Source: CAVSWT01 sp963731745
GTDB taxonomy: Bacteria; Bacteroidota; Ignavibacteria; Ignavibacteriales; Ignavibacteriaceae
Assembly: GCA_963731745.1 (NCBI GenBank)
Contig: CAVSWT010000015.1
Location: forward strand, 1-64,000
DNA: 64,000 bases
Direction: 5' to 3'
Shown: in pieces, positions 49,533 through 58,954 of the stretch
How positions within the stretch are numbered: position 1 is the first letter of the stretch
Layout: each line of letters opens with the position of its first letter
Translations under genes and position numbers: made by a program
Notes under the pieces: generated by a model
Databases searched by the model: none
What the model saw: only the letters and a program-made list of their open reading frames with translations
Told to the model about the DNA's origin: nothing

Positions 49533-50067
49533 CTAAAATTTCTTTCCAAAATTTATTCAATGATAGTTTTTCAGTCCACTGATTAACATAATTTTTATCC
49601 ATGCCAGATGCTACTAAATTTTTTATATCTTTTATTTGCTGTTCACTATTGGAATCTTTTGCCCAATATAATTTTGAAATTATTAGATCTTCTTTGCTTA
49701 CGATAAATATTTCAAAATTATTAAATTTAACTTTTCTTTTTCTTCGAAATTCATTTTTTCTATATTCATTATTTTTTTTGATTATACAATCAATCTTAAC
49801 GGCATTTTCGATATTAATAATATTGAATAAGAATTCATTTTTAATTGAATCTTCAATCGCTTCTTTTGAAATATAATAATCTTCTTTAAAAGCATCTAAT
49901 AGTTCAGAAACTTGATTAATATTTAATTCTATAACTAGATCTATATCTCTAGTCATTCTGGGTGTTGCATAATATGCCAGCGCCATTGAACCTGTAAGCA
50001 TGCAGGAAATGTTTAAGGTATCAAACTTAGAAATTACTTCGTGAAGTATTTCAATTTCATTTTTCAT
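49525..50067 (-). CDS. Nucleotidyltransferase (MNT/AbiEii-like)
   Basis: The 180-residue protein has the minimal nucleotidyltransferase core: GSMALAYYATPRMTRDIDLVIEL (GS motif and the DxD pair in residues about 22-45) and a third acid in AVKIDCIIKK. The rest is helical (VSKEDLIISKLYWAKDS). Such proteins occur as antitoxin/toxin halves or stand-alone. It overlaps truA by ATGA and the small downstream gene by 8 bases, thus is last-but-one in the queE-queD-truA transcript. Cross-linking to tRNA modification is incidental or real; this is not settled. Confidence 0.82.
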   Translation of the reverse strand: MKNEIEILHEVISKFDTLNISCMLTGSMALAYYATPRMTRDIDLVIELNINQVSELLDAFKEDYYISKEAIEDSIKNEFLFNIINIENAVKIDCIIKKNNEYRKNEFRRKRKVKFNNFEIFIVSKEDLIISKLYWAKDSNSEQQIKDIKNLVASGMDKNYVNQWTEKLSLNKFWKEILGE

Positions 50068-50855
50068 CTATGACTTTGTGAAATATTAATTGTAGAATTA
50101 AAATCTAAATTAAATTTATCAGCTTTATAAATTACCTTCTCTAAAAATAATCCCGATGGTGGTGCAGTATACTTAGCAGGTTCATTAGATTTATTCTGCA
50201 GATAAAACAGTATATCTTTTTCTTGCTTTTTCCCTCTGCCAACTTCCACTAAAACACCGACAATTCTTCTAACCATCTTCCATAAAAAGTGTGACCCGAT
50301 AATTCTAATTAGAATCAAATCGCCATCTTCTTTTAATTGAACTTGCTCGATTAATACTTTTGTTGATTTTTCTAATTTGTCATCGTCCGAAAAAGAAGAG
50401 AAATCATGCATGCCTTCAAATAGTTTTGCAGCTTTTTCCATCTTATTAAAATCGAGTTTATCTTTTATCCACCAGACAGAATTTTTTCCAAATGCGGTCC
50501 TTCGCCTTGATATTTGATAAACATAACTGCGTGAAATTGCATCATGTCTTGCATGAAAATTGGGATGGGCTTTTTCTATTTCTAAAATATTAATATCGTA
50601 AGGAAGTAAATCATTAAATTTTAATTTAATAATTTCCGGGGCAAGCATAGTTTTAACATCAAGATGAGCAACCTGGCAGAGAGCATGAACGCCGCTGTCT
50701 GTTCTGCCGCTTCCTTTTAATTCAAAGTTATCAGTATTAAATATTTCGGATGCAGCTTTTATCAATTGTCCCTGCACCGTCTTTGCATTCTTTTGGGTCT
50801 GCCAACCGCTGTAACGTGTACCTTCGTATTCTAAATAAATTTTAAATCTTGGCAT
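50064..50855 (-). CDS. truA: tRNA pseudouridine(38-40) synthase TruA
   Basis: The 263-residue protein shows the TruA motif GSGRTDSGVHALCQVAHLDV, with the catalytic Asp (about residue 52). It also has YEGTRYSGWQ at the N-terminus and MVRRIVGVLVEVGRGK near the C-terminus. It makes pseudouridine in the anticodon stem at positions 38 to 40. It lies 14 bases after queD and overlaps the following gene by 4. Confidence 0.97.
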   Translation of the reverse strand: MPRFKIYLEYEGTRYSGWQTQKNAKTVQGQLIKAASEIFNTDNFELKGSGRTDSGVHALCQVAHLDVKTMLAPEIIKLKFNDLLPYDINILEIEKAHPNFHARHDAISRSYVYQISRRRTAFGKNSVWWIKDKLDFNKMEKAAKLFEGMHDFSSFSDDDKLEKSTKVLIEQVQLKEDGDLILIRIIGSHFLWKMVRRIVGVLVEVGRGKKQEKDILFYLQNKSNEPAKYTAPPSGLFLEKVIYKADKFNLDFNSTINISQSHR

Positions 50856-50869
50856 GAGTTAATTAATAA

Positions 50870-51286
50870 TTAATTCAATACTGTTTCTTCGGCGGCATAA
50901 TCGTCGTGAGTCTCATAGATTCGAACTTTTAACTTGCTAATATTTTTACGAGTGATTGCCCCTTTTATTTTAGTGAGAAAGAAGGTGCAGATATTTTCTA
51001 CTGTAGATTGAAAATCAACAATTATTTTTTTTGAATTCATTTCTTCTAAAAATTTTATAATCTGCTTGTCTTCTTTATAAACCATAAATGCATGATCTAA
51101 TTCTTCTACAATGGGGTTTACAATTTTCTTCAGATCATAATAGTCCATTACCATTCCAGATTCCAAAACATCACCTTCAATTTCAACAATCATTTTATAG
51201 GAGTGGCCATGAATGTTTTTACATTTACCAAAATGTTCAGGAAGACGATGTCCCATTTCCCAATGAAATTCTTTTGCAATTTTCAA
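50870..51286 (-). CDS. queD: 6-carboxy-5,6,7,8-tetrahydropterin synthase QueD
   Basis: The 138-residue product is a PTPS-family enzyme of the QueD type. Zinc ligands are His in GHRLPEH and the HGH pair in NIHGHSY. The catalytic Cys is GKCKNIHG, and the late acids are in YETHDDYAAEET. It makes 6-carboxytetrahydropterin for queuosine/archaeosine-type tRNA modification. The start is TTG 51286, immediately after the queE stop; the next Met (EMGHRL) would lose the first strand. Confidence 0.95.
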   Translation of the reverse strand: MKIAKEFHWEMGHRLPEHFGKCKNIHGHSYKMIVEIEGDVLESGMVMDYYDLKKIVNPIVEELDHAFMVYKEDKQIIKFLEEMNSKKIIVDFQSTVENICTFFLTKIKGAITRKNISKLKVRIYETHDDYAAEETVLN

Positions 51287-51925
51287 TTACACACCTTTAG
51301 TTTCCGGAGACCAAATAAATTTATGCATCTGAAGTTGAAATCTAACTTTTAATTTATCTTCCAAAACCCAATTCACAAGGGCAAGCGGTTCGAGAGAACC
51401 AAAAACAACTGAAAACAAAACTTCACATTTATTTGCTAAATCATACTTATTAATTATTTCTTTTGTCCATTCATAATCTTCTTTGGTGCCGATTACAAAC
51501 TTAATTTCGTCAGTCGGTTTAATAAAATTTATATTCTCATAAATATTTTTTTTCATCATATTGCTTGATGGACATTTCAAGTCCATAATAACTTTTACCC
51601 TTTTATCTACATCTTTTATATTTAAACTTCCGCCGGTTTCTAATAATACTTCAAATCCTTCATCGCATAATTTTGACATCAAATCCAGACTTTCAATTTG
51701 CACTAAAGGTTCACCACCAGTAACCTCTACAAGTTTGCAGTTGTATTTTTTTACTTCGGCCAGAATTTCGTCCAACCTCATGTCTTTGCCTTCGTAAAAA
51801 GCATATTCGGTATCACAATATGAACACCTAAGATTACAATATGTTAACCTCACAAATACACACGGAAGGCCCGCTTTGGTGCTTTCTCCCTGGATTGAGA
51901 AATAAATTTCGTTAACTTTTAACAT
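51287..51925 (-). CDS. queE: 7-carboxy-7-deazaguanine synthase QueE
   Basis: The 212-residue radical SAM enzyme has a four-iron cluster motif CNLRCSYC (Cys-x3-Cys-x2-Cys) near residue 30, the N-terminal SIQGESTKAGLPCVFVRL and GGEPLVQ. It contracts the QueD product to 7-carboxy-7-deazaguanine. It is the first of the minus-strand group queE-queD-truA-nucleotidyltransferase-small protein. queC and queF are not in the window. Confidence 0.96.
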   Translation of the reverse strand: MLKVNEIYFSIQGESTKAGLPCVFVRLTYCNLRCSYCDTEYAFYEGKDMRLDEILAEVKKYNCKLVEVTGGEPLVQIESLDLMSKLCDEGFEVLLETGGSLNIKDVDKRVKVIMDLKCPSSNMMKKNIYENINFIKPTDEIKFVIGTKEDYEWTKEIINKYDLANKCEVLFSVVFGSLEPLALVNWVLEDKLKVRFQLQMHKFIWSPETKGV

Positions 51926-51985
51926 AAAATAATTGGATTAATAGCTATTTTCTTAACTTTTCAAGTAAAATTACAAAATCACAAG

Positions 51986-52014
51986 TTGACATCAAACTTA
52001 CTAATCTATATATT
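51986..52014 (+). promoter_or_regulatory. Sigma70-type promoter of rpsT
   Basis: TTGACA (51986-51991), a 17-base spacer and TATATT (52009-52014) are the best promoter in the window. It lies 40 bases before ATG 52054 in the divergent spacer with queE. Confidence 0.6.
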
Positions 52015-52053
52015 TGAGGTCAATTTTTTATTACTTTTAAAGGTTTTTAGAGC

Positions 52054-52326
52054 ATGGCAAATCACAAATCGGCTGAGAAGAGAATACGTACATCGGAAAA
52101 AAGAAAAAATGTTAACCGAAGAATAGACTCGCAAATAAAAACAGTTGTGAAAAAAACTTTGGGCTCAACCGAAAAAGAAGAATTGGAAAAATTATATAAA
52201 GAAGCTGTCGCTTTAATTGATAGAAGCACAACCAAAGGCAAAATTCATAGAAATACAGCTGCAAGAAAAAAAGCAGCTTTGACAAAACATTTAAATACTG
52301 TCAGCGCTGAAAAAGAGTCTAAATAA
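52054..52326 (+). CDS. rpsT: Small ribosomal subunit protein bS20
   Basis: The 90-residue basic protein has MANHKSAEKRIRTSEKRK at the start and IHRNTAARKKAALTKHL near the end, both conserved in S20. It binds 16S rRNA early in 30S assembly. It is a one-gene unit with a good promoter and a strong terminator. Confidence 0.98.
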   Translation: MANHKSAEKRIRTSEKRKNVNRRIDSQIKTVVKKTLGSTEKEELEKLYKEAVALIDRSTTKGKIHRNTAARKKAALTKHLNTVSAEKESK

Positions 52327-52344
52327 ATTTTTAATTTAAGAATT

Positions 52345-52378
52345 AAGCTCTTCAATTTTTAATTGAAGAGCTTTTTTT
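52345..52378 (+). terminator. Strong rho-independent terminator of rpsT
   Basis: A perfect 13-base stem (52345-52357 with 52361-52373) has a three-base T loop and is followed by TTTTT. It is 18 bases after the stop and, being convergent, it also separates the GlmU-like gene. Confidence 0.93.
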
Positions 52379-52405
52379 ATTTTAAAGAGTAAACCTTAAA
52401 ACTTG

Positions 52406-53917
52406 TCAATTATTTAAATCTTCAATTGCGTCTATTCCAGCGGGCATGGGAAGGTAAAACCGAATAGGCTGAATTTCTCCGTTTCGCTTAACCAGCTTTT
52501 CCACTCTTTTAGTAATTAGAACACTATGTTCAATGTTTACTTCATCCTCAATGATGGAACCAAAAATGTAACTTGTTCCTTTAATTAAAACATGTGAACC
52601 TATCCTCAAAGGGAATTCATCACTTCCAGTCATATTTACACTTGATTCAATTCTAGAATAATCGCCGATTTCAATATTGCCTTTAATTATGTCTCCCCAA
52701 AGTATTTCAACATAGTTACCTATTTTTAACGATTGATTTTCAAAACAAGAAAGATGAACATTTTGCCAGATTACAACATTCTGTCCAAAATAAATATTAC
52801 CATCTACATAAACATTTCTTTGCAGATCGAGATTGTAATTTAATTTTACTTCCTTACCGATATAAACTCCTTTTCCAATTCTTATATCCAAAGGAATGTT
52901 TTGCTTATCCATTTCAATTATTTGATCGATAACTTTTTCGTGAATAAAAAAATCATCCGGGTCATCAATTTCTATTATATCCTTTAGCTTATCATAAACT
53001 TTTTTCCTGGCTACAGCCTCCATTTCCTTTAAAACAGATTTATTATTAAAACCCATTACAACATATTGCTCAAGCGGGCTAACAGCCATTACCGAATATT
53101 TCTGCTTATTAAATAAAGAAATTAAATCTGTAATATAAATTTCATTTTGCACATTATTGCTGGAAAGCTGATTAACAAGTTCAATCAATTTTTTATACTT
53201 AAATGCATAAACACCGGAGTTGAATTCATTATTTTCAATCAGTTCTTTTTTGGTATAAGAATATTTTTTGTCATTAAACATTACCACATAAGGCTTATCA
53301 TCTTTTAAAGCAAGAATATCCTTATGCTCCATAATTTCTATTACTTTTCCGGTATCAGATCCGGATGGTTTGCCGTCTATGTCTTTATCTTTTACGCGGA
53401 TAATTCTTCCGTAAGAATTTTCATTTGGATTTCCTTCAAAGATTCCTGTCAGCACCATCATATCAGAGTCTGTACTAATAAATTCTGATCTAAATCGAAT
53501 CATTGTGCTGCTGTCAATCAAACCCATATCGCCAGGCAGGACGTAAACTATACCATCAAAAAGTTTTTCGTCAATTCTATCTAAAGCAACTTGAACCGCA
53601 TGACCTGTACCATTTTGCGTTTCCTGATAGGCAAATTTTGTAGCATCTCTTTTGCCTATTACATTCATAACATCTTTTGCTTTAATGCCTACCACAACTA
53701 TTACATTTATATTACTTATTCCGTTTCTGCATGCATTATAAACCCGTTCTACAGTTGGTACTTCCCATATTTTATGAAGCATTTTTGACGTTTGTGATTT
53801 TATTCTTTTACCATGTCCCGCAGCCAGTATAATTGCAGCTTCTTTAACATCAGAACTAAAGCCTGATGAAAGTTTATCCACCAATTCATTTATTTCGTTT
53901 TTTACATTCACTTCCAT
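52406..53917 (-). CDS. GlmU-like sugar-1-phosphate nucleotidyltransferase with hexapeptide-repeat tail
   Basis: The 503-residue product opens with a short helix and then the NTP-transferase signature ILAAGHGKRIKSQTSKMLHKI. It follows with YQETQNGTGHAVQVALD and VLPGDMGLID (metal Asp), as in UDP-GlcNAc pyrophosphorylases. The C-terminal third forms left-handed beta-helix hexapeptides (IGKGVYIGKEV, NIEIGDYSRIE, MTGSDEFPLRIG). The acetyltransferase active-site residues of true GlmU are not obvious and the tail is shorter, so it may be a pyrophosphorylase with a structural tail. It is 84 bases after the envelope operon end. Confidence 0.82.
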   Translation of the reverse strand: MEVNVKNEINELVDKLSSGFSSDVKEAAIILAAGHGKRIKSQTSKMLHKIWEVPTVERVYNACRNGISNINVIVVVGIKAKDVMNVIGKRDATKFAYQETQNGTGHAVQVALDRIDEKLFDGIVYVLPGDMGLIDSSTMIRFRSEFISTDSDMMVLTGIFEGNPNENSYGRIIRVKDKDIDGKPSGSDTGKVIEIMEHKDILALKDDKPYVVMFNDKKYSYTKKELIENNEFNSGVYAFKYKKLIELVNQLSSNNVQNEIYITDLISLFNKQKYSVMAVSPLEQYVVMGFNNKSVLKEMEAVARKKVYDKLKDIIEIDDPDDFFIHEKVIDQIIEMDKQNIPLDIRIGKGVYIGKEVKLNYNLDLQRNVYVDGNIYFGQNVVIWQNVHLSCFENQSLKIGNYVEILWGDIIKGNIEIGDYSRIESSVNMTGSDEFPLRIGSHVLIKGTSYIFGSIIEDEVNIEHSVLITKRVEKLVKRNGEIQPIRFYLPMPAGIDAIEDLNN

Positions 53918-54000
53918 TTAAAAATGCCTCCGATATAAAAATTTTTTAGTTACAATTTTATAAAAAAATTACTTAAACATTATGCTAAATCCAACAGCGA

Positions 54001-56061
54001 TCACGTATTGTTATCAACCAGATTATTTGACAAGAAATAAAAAGCCATATTCAAACCAAAAGTGAACCAAACAAGGGTAATGATTTCATGATCGCCAAAA
54101 TTCATTTCCGTTAATCCTGAAAAAAGAAATGCAGCAAAACATCCAAGCGCGCCAAGTGCGTAAGAAGACACAAAAGTAATATTTTTTCTCTCTTTATATA
54201 CCCTAGACTCAATAATAATTATTTTATAGAAAAGGAAAATAACTGCTAAAAAGCCAAATGCGCCAAGCGTAACCAGTACATGAACAAAATTATTATGCAT
54301 ATGTCCTTGGATTTCTTTGTCATAAGGACGCTTATATTTTATGTAGTATTCTCTTAAGTCAATATCGCCAACCCCAAACAAAGGATGATCTAAAAACATT
54401 TTCCAACCGGCACGCCAAAGAGCAAATCTTGTGTAGTTTGAGGGAAGATATGGATCCCAGATACTTAATAAGCGGCTTCTTTTAATATAGGTAAGATAAA
54501 GATTATTGTTTTTGAAATTAATCGATGAAGGCGTAAACGATAATTGATTAGTTGAGATAATATTAATTGAATCTTTAATTGGAAACTCAAGTTCAAAAAT
54601 TTTATTACTCAAATCAGCTACAAATAATTTGTTATTAGTTTGTTCCCAGTATAACGCCTTCATTATTTTATTTGATTCATCAATCAGAGTTAGATGATTA
54701 GTATTTACTTTAAATAGTTTTAATCCTGTATTATCAGATATAAACAATTTTGAGTTTATATAATAAACAAAGTCAATATTTGAATTTTTGTAGCTGAATA
54801 AACTATCGCCTGGTAAATTATATTCAGATTGATAAACAGTTATGCCTTTTCCAGGTGATTGCAAAATAAAATAAGTAGAATCTATATAAAAATTTGCATA
54901 TCCACTGTACTTTTCAAAACGCATATAATTTTCAAAATTATTAGGATCTCTGAAAACCGTTAATCCGCTGTCCGAATCTAAAATGTAAAGATAGCGGTTG
55001 CTTACTCGGTATGCGGTTGTAAACCCCGGTGCCATAAATTCTTTTTTTATTTTTAGATTTTCACCATCTTTTGCAATTAGTAAAAATCTTGTATCGCTTA
55101 AATAAGCAATTAGATAATCATCTGTCCATTTCCTTAAATCATAAATAGGCGCAGGAGTTTTTATCTTATTAATTATTGTTGAATCTTGATATTCAACAAT
55201 TCCATTTTCAAAATCGCTTACAAAATATTTATCATCTTCCGGATAAATATTATATGCTCTCCCCTCGGTATTTAACTCAATTTTTTTTGCGAGTTCATTT
55301 TCCGAATAGTTGTATACGAAAACTTCACTAATATTTTTTTGCATTAGAATGATAATTACACCAAACACAATTAATGGAATAAGAATTTTCCATTGTCGTT
55401 TAATAATTAATATAACGAATATTCCAAAAGCTGCACCCAGCCAACCAGTTCTTTTATAAGTTGAAATTAAAGCTAACGCAGATAAACCAAAACCGATCAA
55501 AAGTAAAATTCGATTTTTAATTGACACTTTTTCATTAATCAAGAAAGCAAACAAAAAGATAACTGAAAAACTAATGATTTCACTTGCTGTAATTGGATAC
55601 TGGAAAATTGATGGGCCCGATTGTTCAACCCCATATAAATTTTGAATATAAAATCTGTACGAAAAGAAAAGATAGATAAGTACTGTTACTAATGACGCAC
55701 CTATGTATATCTTAAAATATAACTTTGCTCTTTTCAGATCGGTAGAGGCTGCTATAAAAGTGTAAATGATAGGAATCAGCAAAGCGCGTTTTAAGAGGTT
55801 TGTATTTGCATTATTATGATATTGAGTGAATATTGCAGATAATATTTCAGCAGCAAGATACCATACTAAAGCTAATTCGATTCCTGTTTTTTTAAACTGA
55901 TTTTCCCTGGTTAGGAAATATCTAAATACTATTAATAAAAGTGCGCCGTAATAACCAAGCTGGTTTACAAAAATTGAATTGCTTAAACTGAGAAGGAAAA
56001 GCACTATAAAGAAAAGAATTGAACTATCAATAATTTTTATAGTTTTGTTTTCGTTCTTCAT
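54001..56061 (-). CDS. O-antigen ligase/polymerase-like membrane protein with a propeller-like periplasmic insert
   Basis: The 686-residue product belongs to the Wzy/WaaL class. Residues 1 to about 243 have seven or more TM helices, including the STYKRTGWLG loop typical of the family. From about 250 to 545 there is a hydrophilic beta-rich insert with repeated strand motifs (DKYFVSDFENGIVEYQDS, DDYLIAYLSDTRFLLIA, NRYLYILDSDSGLTVF, KLFISDNTGLKLFKV, NKLFVADLSNKIFEL) of propeller-blade type. The family signature then resumes: RFALWRAGWKMFLDHPLFGVG and HMHNNFVHVLVTLGAFG, with three more TM helices. The usual loop is much shorter. The next upstream gene is an MsbA-like exporter, so an envelope polysaccharide role is likely. 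Confidence 0.85.
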   Translation of the reverse strand: MKNENKTIKIIDSSILFFIVLFLLSLSNSIFVNQLGYYGALLLIVFRYFLTRENQFKKTGIELALVWYLAAEILSAIFTQYHNNANTNLLKRALLIPIIYTFIAASTDLKRAKLYFKIYIGASLVTVLIYLFFSYRFYIQNLYGVEQSGPSIFQYPITASEIISFSVIFLFAFLINEKVSIKNRILLLIGFGLSALALISTYKRTGWLGAAFGIFVILIIKRQWKILIPLIVFGVIIILMQKNISEVFVYNYSENELAKKIELNTEGRAYNIYPEDDKYFVSDFENGIVEYQDSTIINKIKTPAPIYDLRKWTDDYLIAYLSDTRFLLIAKDGENLKIKKEFMAPGFTTAYRVSNRYLYILDSDSGLTVFRDPNNFENYMRFEKYSGYANFYIDSTYFILQSPGKGITVYQSEYNLPGDSLFSYKNSNIDFVYYINSKLFISDNTGLKLFKVNTNHLTLIDESNKIMKALYWEQTNNKLFVADLSNKIFELEFPIKDSINIISTNQLSFTPSSINFKNNNLYLTYIKRSRLLSIWDPYLPSNYTRFALWRAGWKMFLDHPLFGVGDIDLREYYIKYKRPYDKEIQGHMHNNFVHVLVTLGAFGFLAVIFLFYKIIIIESRVYKERKNITFVSSYALGALGCFAAFLFSGLTEMNFGDHEIITLVWFTFGLNMAFYFLSNNLVDNNT

Positions 56062-56063
56062 GA

Positions 56064-57920
56064 TTAATCTCTAAACTGCATCTCATAAAATTTTCTATAG
56101 AGTCCGCGTTCTTGCTTAATCAATTCTTCGTGATTTCCCGTTTGAATTATTTTTCCCTTATCCAATACTAAAATTTGTGAAGCATTTCTTATAGTGCTTA
56201 AACGGTGTGCAATTACAAAAGTAGTTCTGTTAACCATCAATCTGTCTATCGCTTCCTGAACGAGCAGTTCAGACTCATTATCAAGTGCAGAAGTGGCTTC
56301 ATCAAAAATCATTATCTCCGGATTTTTTAATAAAGCGCGCGCAATGGAGATACGCTGCCTTTGGCCGCCGGAAAGTTTTACCCCTCTTTCTCCTATAACT
56401 GTATCATATCCTTCCGGCATTTGAACAATAAAATTGTGAGCGTTGGCAGTCTTTGAAGCCTCAATTATTTTTTCAAACGGATAATCGTCCAAACCATAGG
56501 CAATATTATTCTTAATGGATTCATTAAATAAAATTGTCTCTTGTGTAACAATACCCATCATGGTACGAAGGCTTTTAATTTCATATTCCTTAATATCAAT
56601 ATCATCAATCAAAATTTTTCCCTTGGTGGGGTCATAGAACCGCGGGATTAAATCAACAAGCGTGGATTTGCCGCCGCCGCTTGGACCAACGAAGGCAATT
56701 ATTTTTCCTTTTTCCACTGAAAAATTTAGATCATCCAAAACTAATTCTTCCGCATCATCATAATGGAATGAAACATTTTCAAACCTAATCTCATTATTAA
56801 ATTGAATTAATTTCTTTGCTCCGGGTATATTTTTTATTAGCGGAGGTGTATCAATTATTTCGAATATTCTATCTGCTGCAGCGCTTGATTCTTGAATTCT
56901 ATTATTCACACCGCTCAATTCTTTTATGGGCGGCATTAATTGAAAAATTGCAAATAGAAATCCTAAAAATTCACTTGCTTTAAGCGTGTGCTCTTCTAAA
57001 ACCAAAATTCCGCCGTAGTAAATAATTACTACTCCAACGATTACACTTAGAAATTCCGTAATTGGTGAAGAGGCGTTTCTAACACGAACGATGTGAAGCA
57101 TCATCTTAAAAAAACTTTTTGTTTCAGATTTAAATTTTTCATTTTCATACTTCTCCATTCCAAAAGCTTTTACAATTTTTACTCCAGAAATTGTTTCCTG
57201 CAGAACACTCGTAATATCAGCCATCTTTGCCTGCACTATTGAACTATATTTTCTGAGCCTTACCCCAATCCAGCCTATTATCAAAGCTGAAAAAGGTAGA
57301 GTTATGAATGCCAATAAAGTAAGCTTCCAGCTAATACTTAAGGCTATTGCAAGGAAAACAATTATGGTTAATGGCTCTCTTATTAAATTTAAAAATGTAG
57401 TCGAAATACTTGACTGTACTATATTAACGTCATTGGTAATTCTTGAAATTAAATTTCCAACCCGCTCCTGCTTGAAATAACTCATGGGTAATTCATGAAG
57501 ATGCTGATAAGCAGCATCACGGATATCTTTCATTGTTCCCTGCTCAGCATGAGCTAAGAAATAAGCCTGCATATAACCAAATATATTTTTGCCGAGAAAT
57601 GCAAAGAGAACTATTACACAAATTTTAAAAAGTGCTTCAGTTTTATTTCCGCTGAAAACATAATTATTAAAGGCTCGAGAAATATCTTCTTTTATGTTTA
57701 TGACCCAATCAGGCAGAAGACTTGCTGCTTTATCAACAGCAGAAGGCTGGTTTGAAACTTGAGCCGTTGAGGAATCTGAGAATAAAGTATCAAGCAAAGG
57801 AATGGTTAGATAAATAGAAAGTCCGTTTAAAGCTGCGAACAAAATAGTGCATGCAATCGATAACGAAATATGCTTCCAATATGGTTTTACAAAAGATAAT
57901 ATTCTATAATATGTATTCAC
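56064..57920 (-). CDS. MsbA-like ABC exporter
   Basis: The 618-residue half-transporter has six TM helices in the first 330 residues. The nucleotide-binding domain has Walker A GPSGGGKSTL, the Q loop IVTQETILFN, signature LSGGQRQRISIARALL, Walker B IMIFDEATSALD and the H loop FVIAHRLST. Such homodimers flip lipid A or lipid-linked glycans. Its stop codon is 2 bases before the ligase-like gene, and its start overlaps the stop of the lipoprotein gene by one base. This operon setting supports a lipid or glycan export role. Confidence 0.94.
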   Translation of the reverse strand: MNTYYRILSFVKPYWKHISLSIACTILFAALNGLSIYLTIPLLDTLFSDSSTAQVSNQPSAVDKAASLLPDWVINIKEDISRAFNNYVFSGNKTEALFKICVIVLFAFLGKNIFGYMQAYFLAHAEQGTMKDIRDAAYQHLHELPMSYFKQERVGNLISRITNDVNIVQSSISTTFLNLIREPLTIIVFLAIALSISWKLTLLAFITLPFSALIIGWIGVRLRKYSSIVQAKMADITSVLQETISGVKIVKAFGMEKYENEKFKSETKSFFKMMLHIVRVRNASSPITEFLSVIVGVVIIYYGGILVLEEHTLKASEFLGFLFAIFQLMPPIKELSGVNNRIQESSAAADRIFEIIDTPPLIKNIPGAKKLIQFNNEIRFENVSFHYDDAEELVLDDLNFSVEKGKIIAFVGPSGGGKSTLVDLIPRFYDPTKGKILIDDIDIKEYEIKSLRTMMGIVTQETILFNESIKNNIAYGLDDYPFEKIIEASKTANAHNFIVQMPEGYDTVIGERGVKLSGGQRQRISIARALLKNPEIMIFDEATSALDNESELLVQEAIDRLMVNRTTFVIAHRLSTIRNASQILVLDKGKIIQTGNHEELIKQERGLYRKFYEMQFRD

Positions 57921-58954
57921 TAGGCGCTATAATCCGGAAGTTCGGGAATATTTTCTAATCCACACCCGCCATTAATTTTTATTGAATCTATTGGGCTATT
58001 ATTTTTTAAATCGTAAATAATTATAAGCGAATTTTCTTTAAATCCTGTATCAAATAAAAGTTTATTATTTTCAAGAAAGAAATTTTTGTAGCCTCCGCCT
58101 TTCCACGTTTGGATGATACTATCTTTCTTTATTGAATAGATATATAAATTCGATGTCTCAGGATTTTTATCATATATAGTTTCATTTCCTGGAGTAACAT
58201 CAACAGTAGAAAATATCAAATCCGAATTATTATTAGCCCAAACAACATCTCTTATTTTTTTGTTATCACTGCAAATAAACTTTATTTCATCTTTAGAATT
58301 ATTTTCAAGATAAAATGAATTCTCCCCATCTTTTTCTTCTATTTTTAACTCGGTATTTAATTGTGATGATTTCAAATTGATCTTTGCTTTAGGAGGCGAA
58401 GGATAACCTTCTTTAATAAAATTGTAGATCTTTTTCTCATTAAGTAAAGCTTTACCGAAAGTATTAAAAATAAAAGTATGCTGATTCACATATTCTGAAA
58501 CTTTTATATCAATCGAATTTAATGCGACCTTAAAATTATTGCTGTCCACCCATTCAGTAAAAACCTGCATTCCATCTCCAATGTTGCTAACAAATGAAAC
58601 ACTGTTTGAATCCAAATTAATATTATACAGCTTTACTCTTGTAATAAAAGGAAACACACCTCTTTTACCATAACTTCTGGCTGTTAAAAAGAACGCTGCT
58701 TTTCGATCATCAGAAAAAGATAACTCAACTACTTGTTCACTTGGAGACGACCAGAATCGTTTTGATTTTCCTTTATTAAACTCATAGCTATATAATCCGG
58801 CTTTTTCCCCGATCATTCCAACAAAAATAAAAGATGACGCTTTTTCTTTTTTTAATGATTGATTAGAATTTGGAATAGTTTCTTTAGTCTTGTTCTCTTC
58901 TCCGCATCCTAGAATGAAAATCAAAATTAAAAAGGGAAAAAGTATTTTACGCAT
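57920..58954 (-). CDS. Lipoprotein with TolB/propeller-like repeats
   Basis: From ATG 58954 the protein has 344 residues. The signal ends in LIFILGC. The body has repeated beta blades (KAGLYSYEFNKGKSKRFWSS, DRKAAFFLTARSYG, NNNSDLIFSTVDVT, NLYIYSIKKDSIIQTWKGG) that resemble TolB-like propellers. ATG 58969 would add KELL and put the lipobox further in; 58954 is preferred but either overlaps the upstream M50 gene. The role is not known; it sits in the envelope operon just before the ABC exporter. Confidence 0.7.
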   Translation of the reverse strand: MRKILFPFLILIFILGCGEENKTKETIPNSNQSLKKEKASSFIFVGMIGEKAGLYSYEFNKGKSKRFWSSPSEQVVELSFSDDRKAAFFLTARSYGKRGVFPFITRVKLYNINLDSNSVSFVSNIGDGMQVFTEWVDSNNFKVALNSIDIKVSEYVNQHTFIFNTFGKALLNEKKIYNFIKEGYPSPPKAKINLKSSQLNTELKIEEKDGENSFYLENNSKDEIKFICSDNKKIRDVVWANNNSDLIFSTVDVTPGNETIYDKNPETSNLYIYSIKKDSIIQTWKGGGYKNFFLENNKLLFDTGFKENSLIIIYDLKNNSPIDSIKINGGCGLENIPELPDYSA

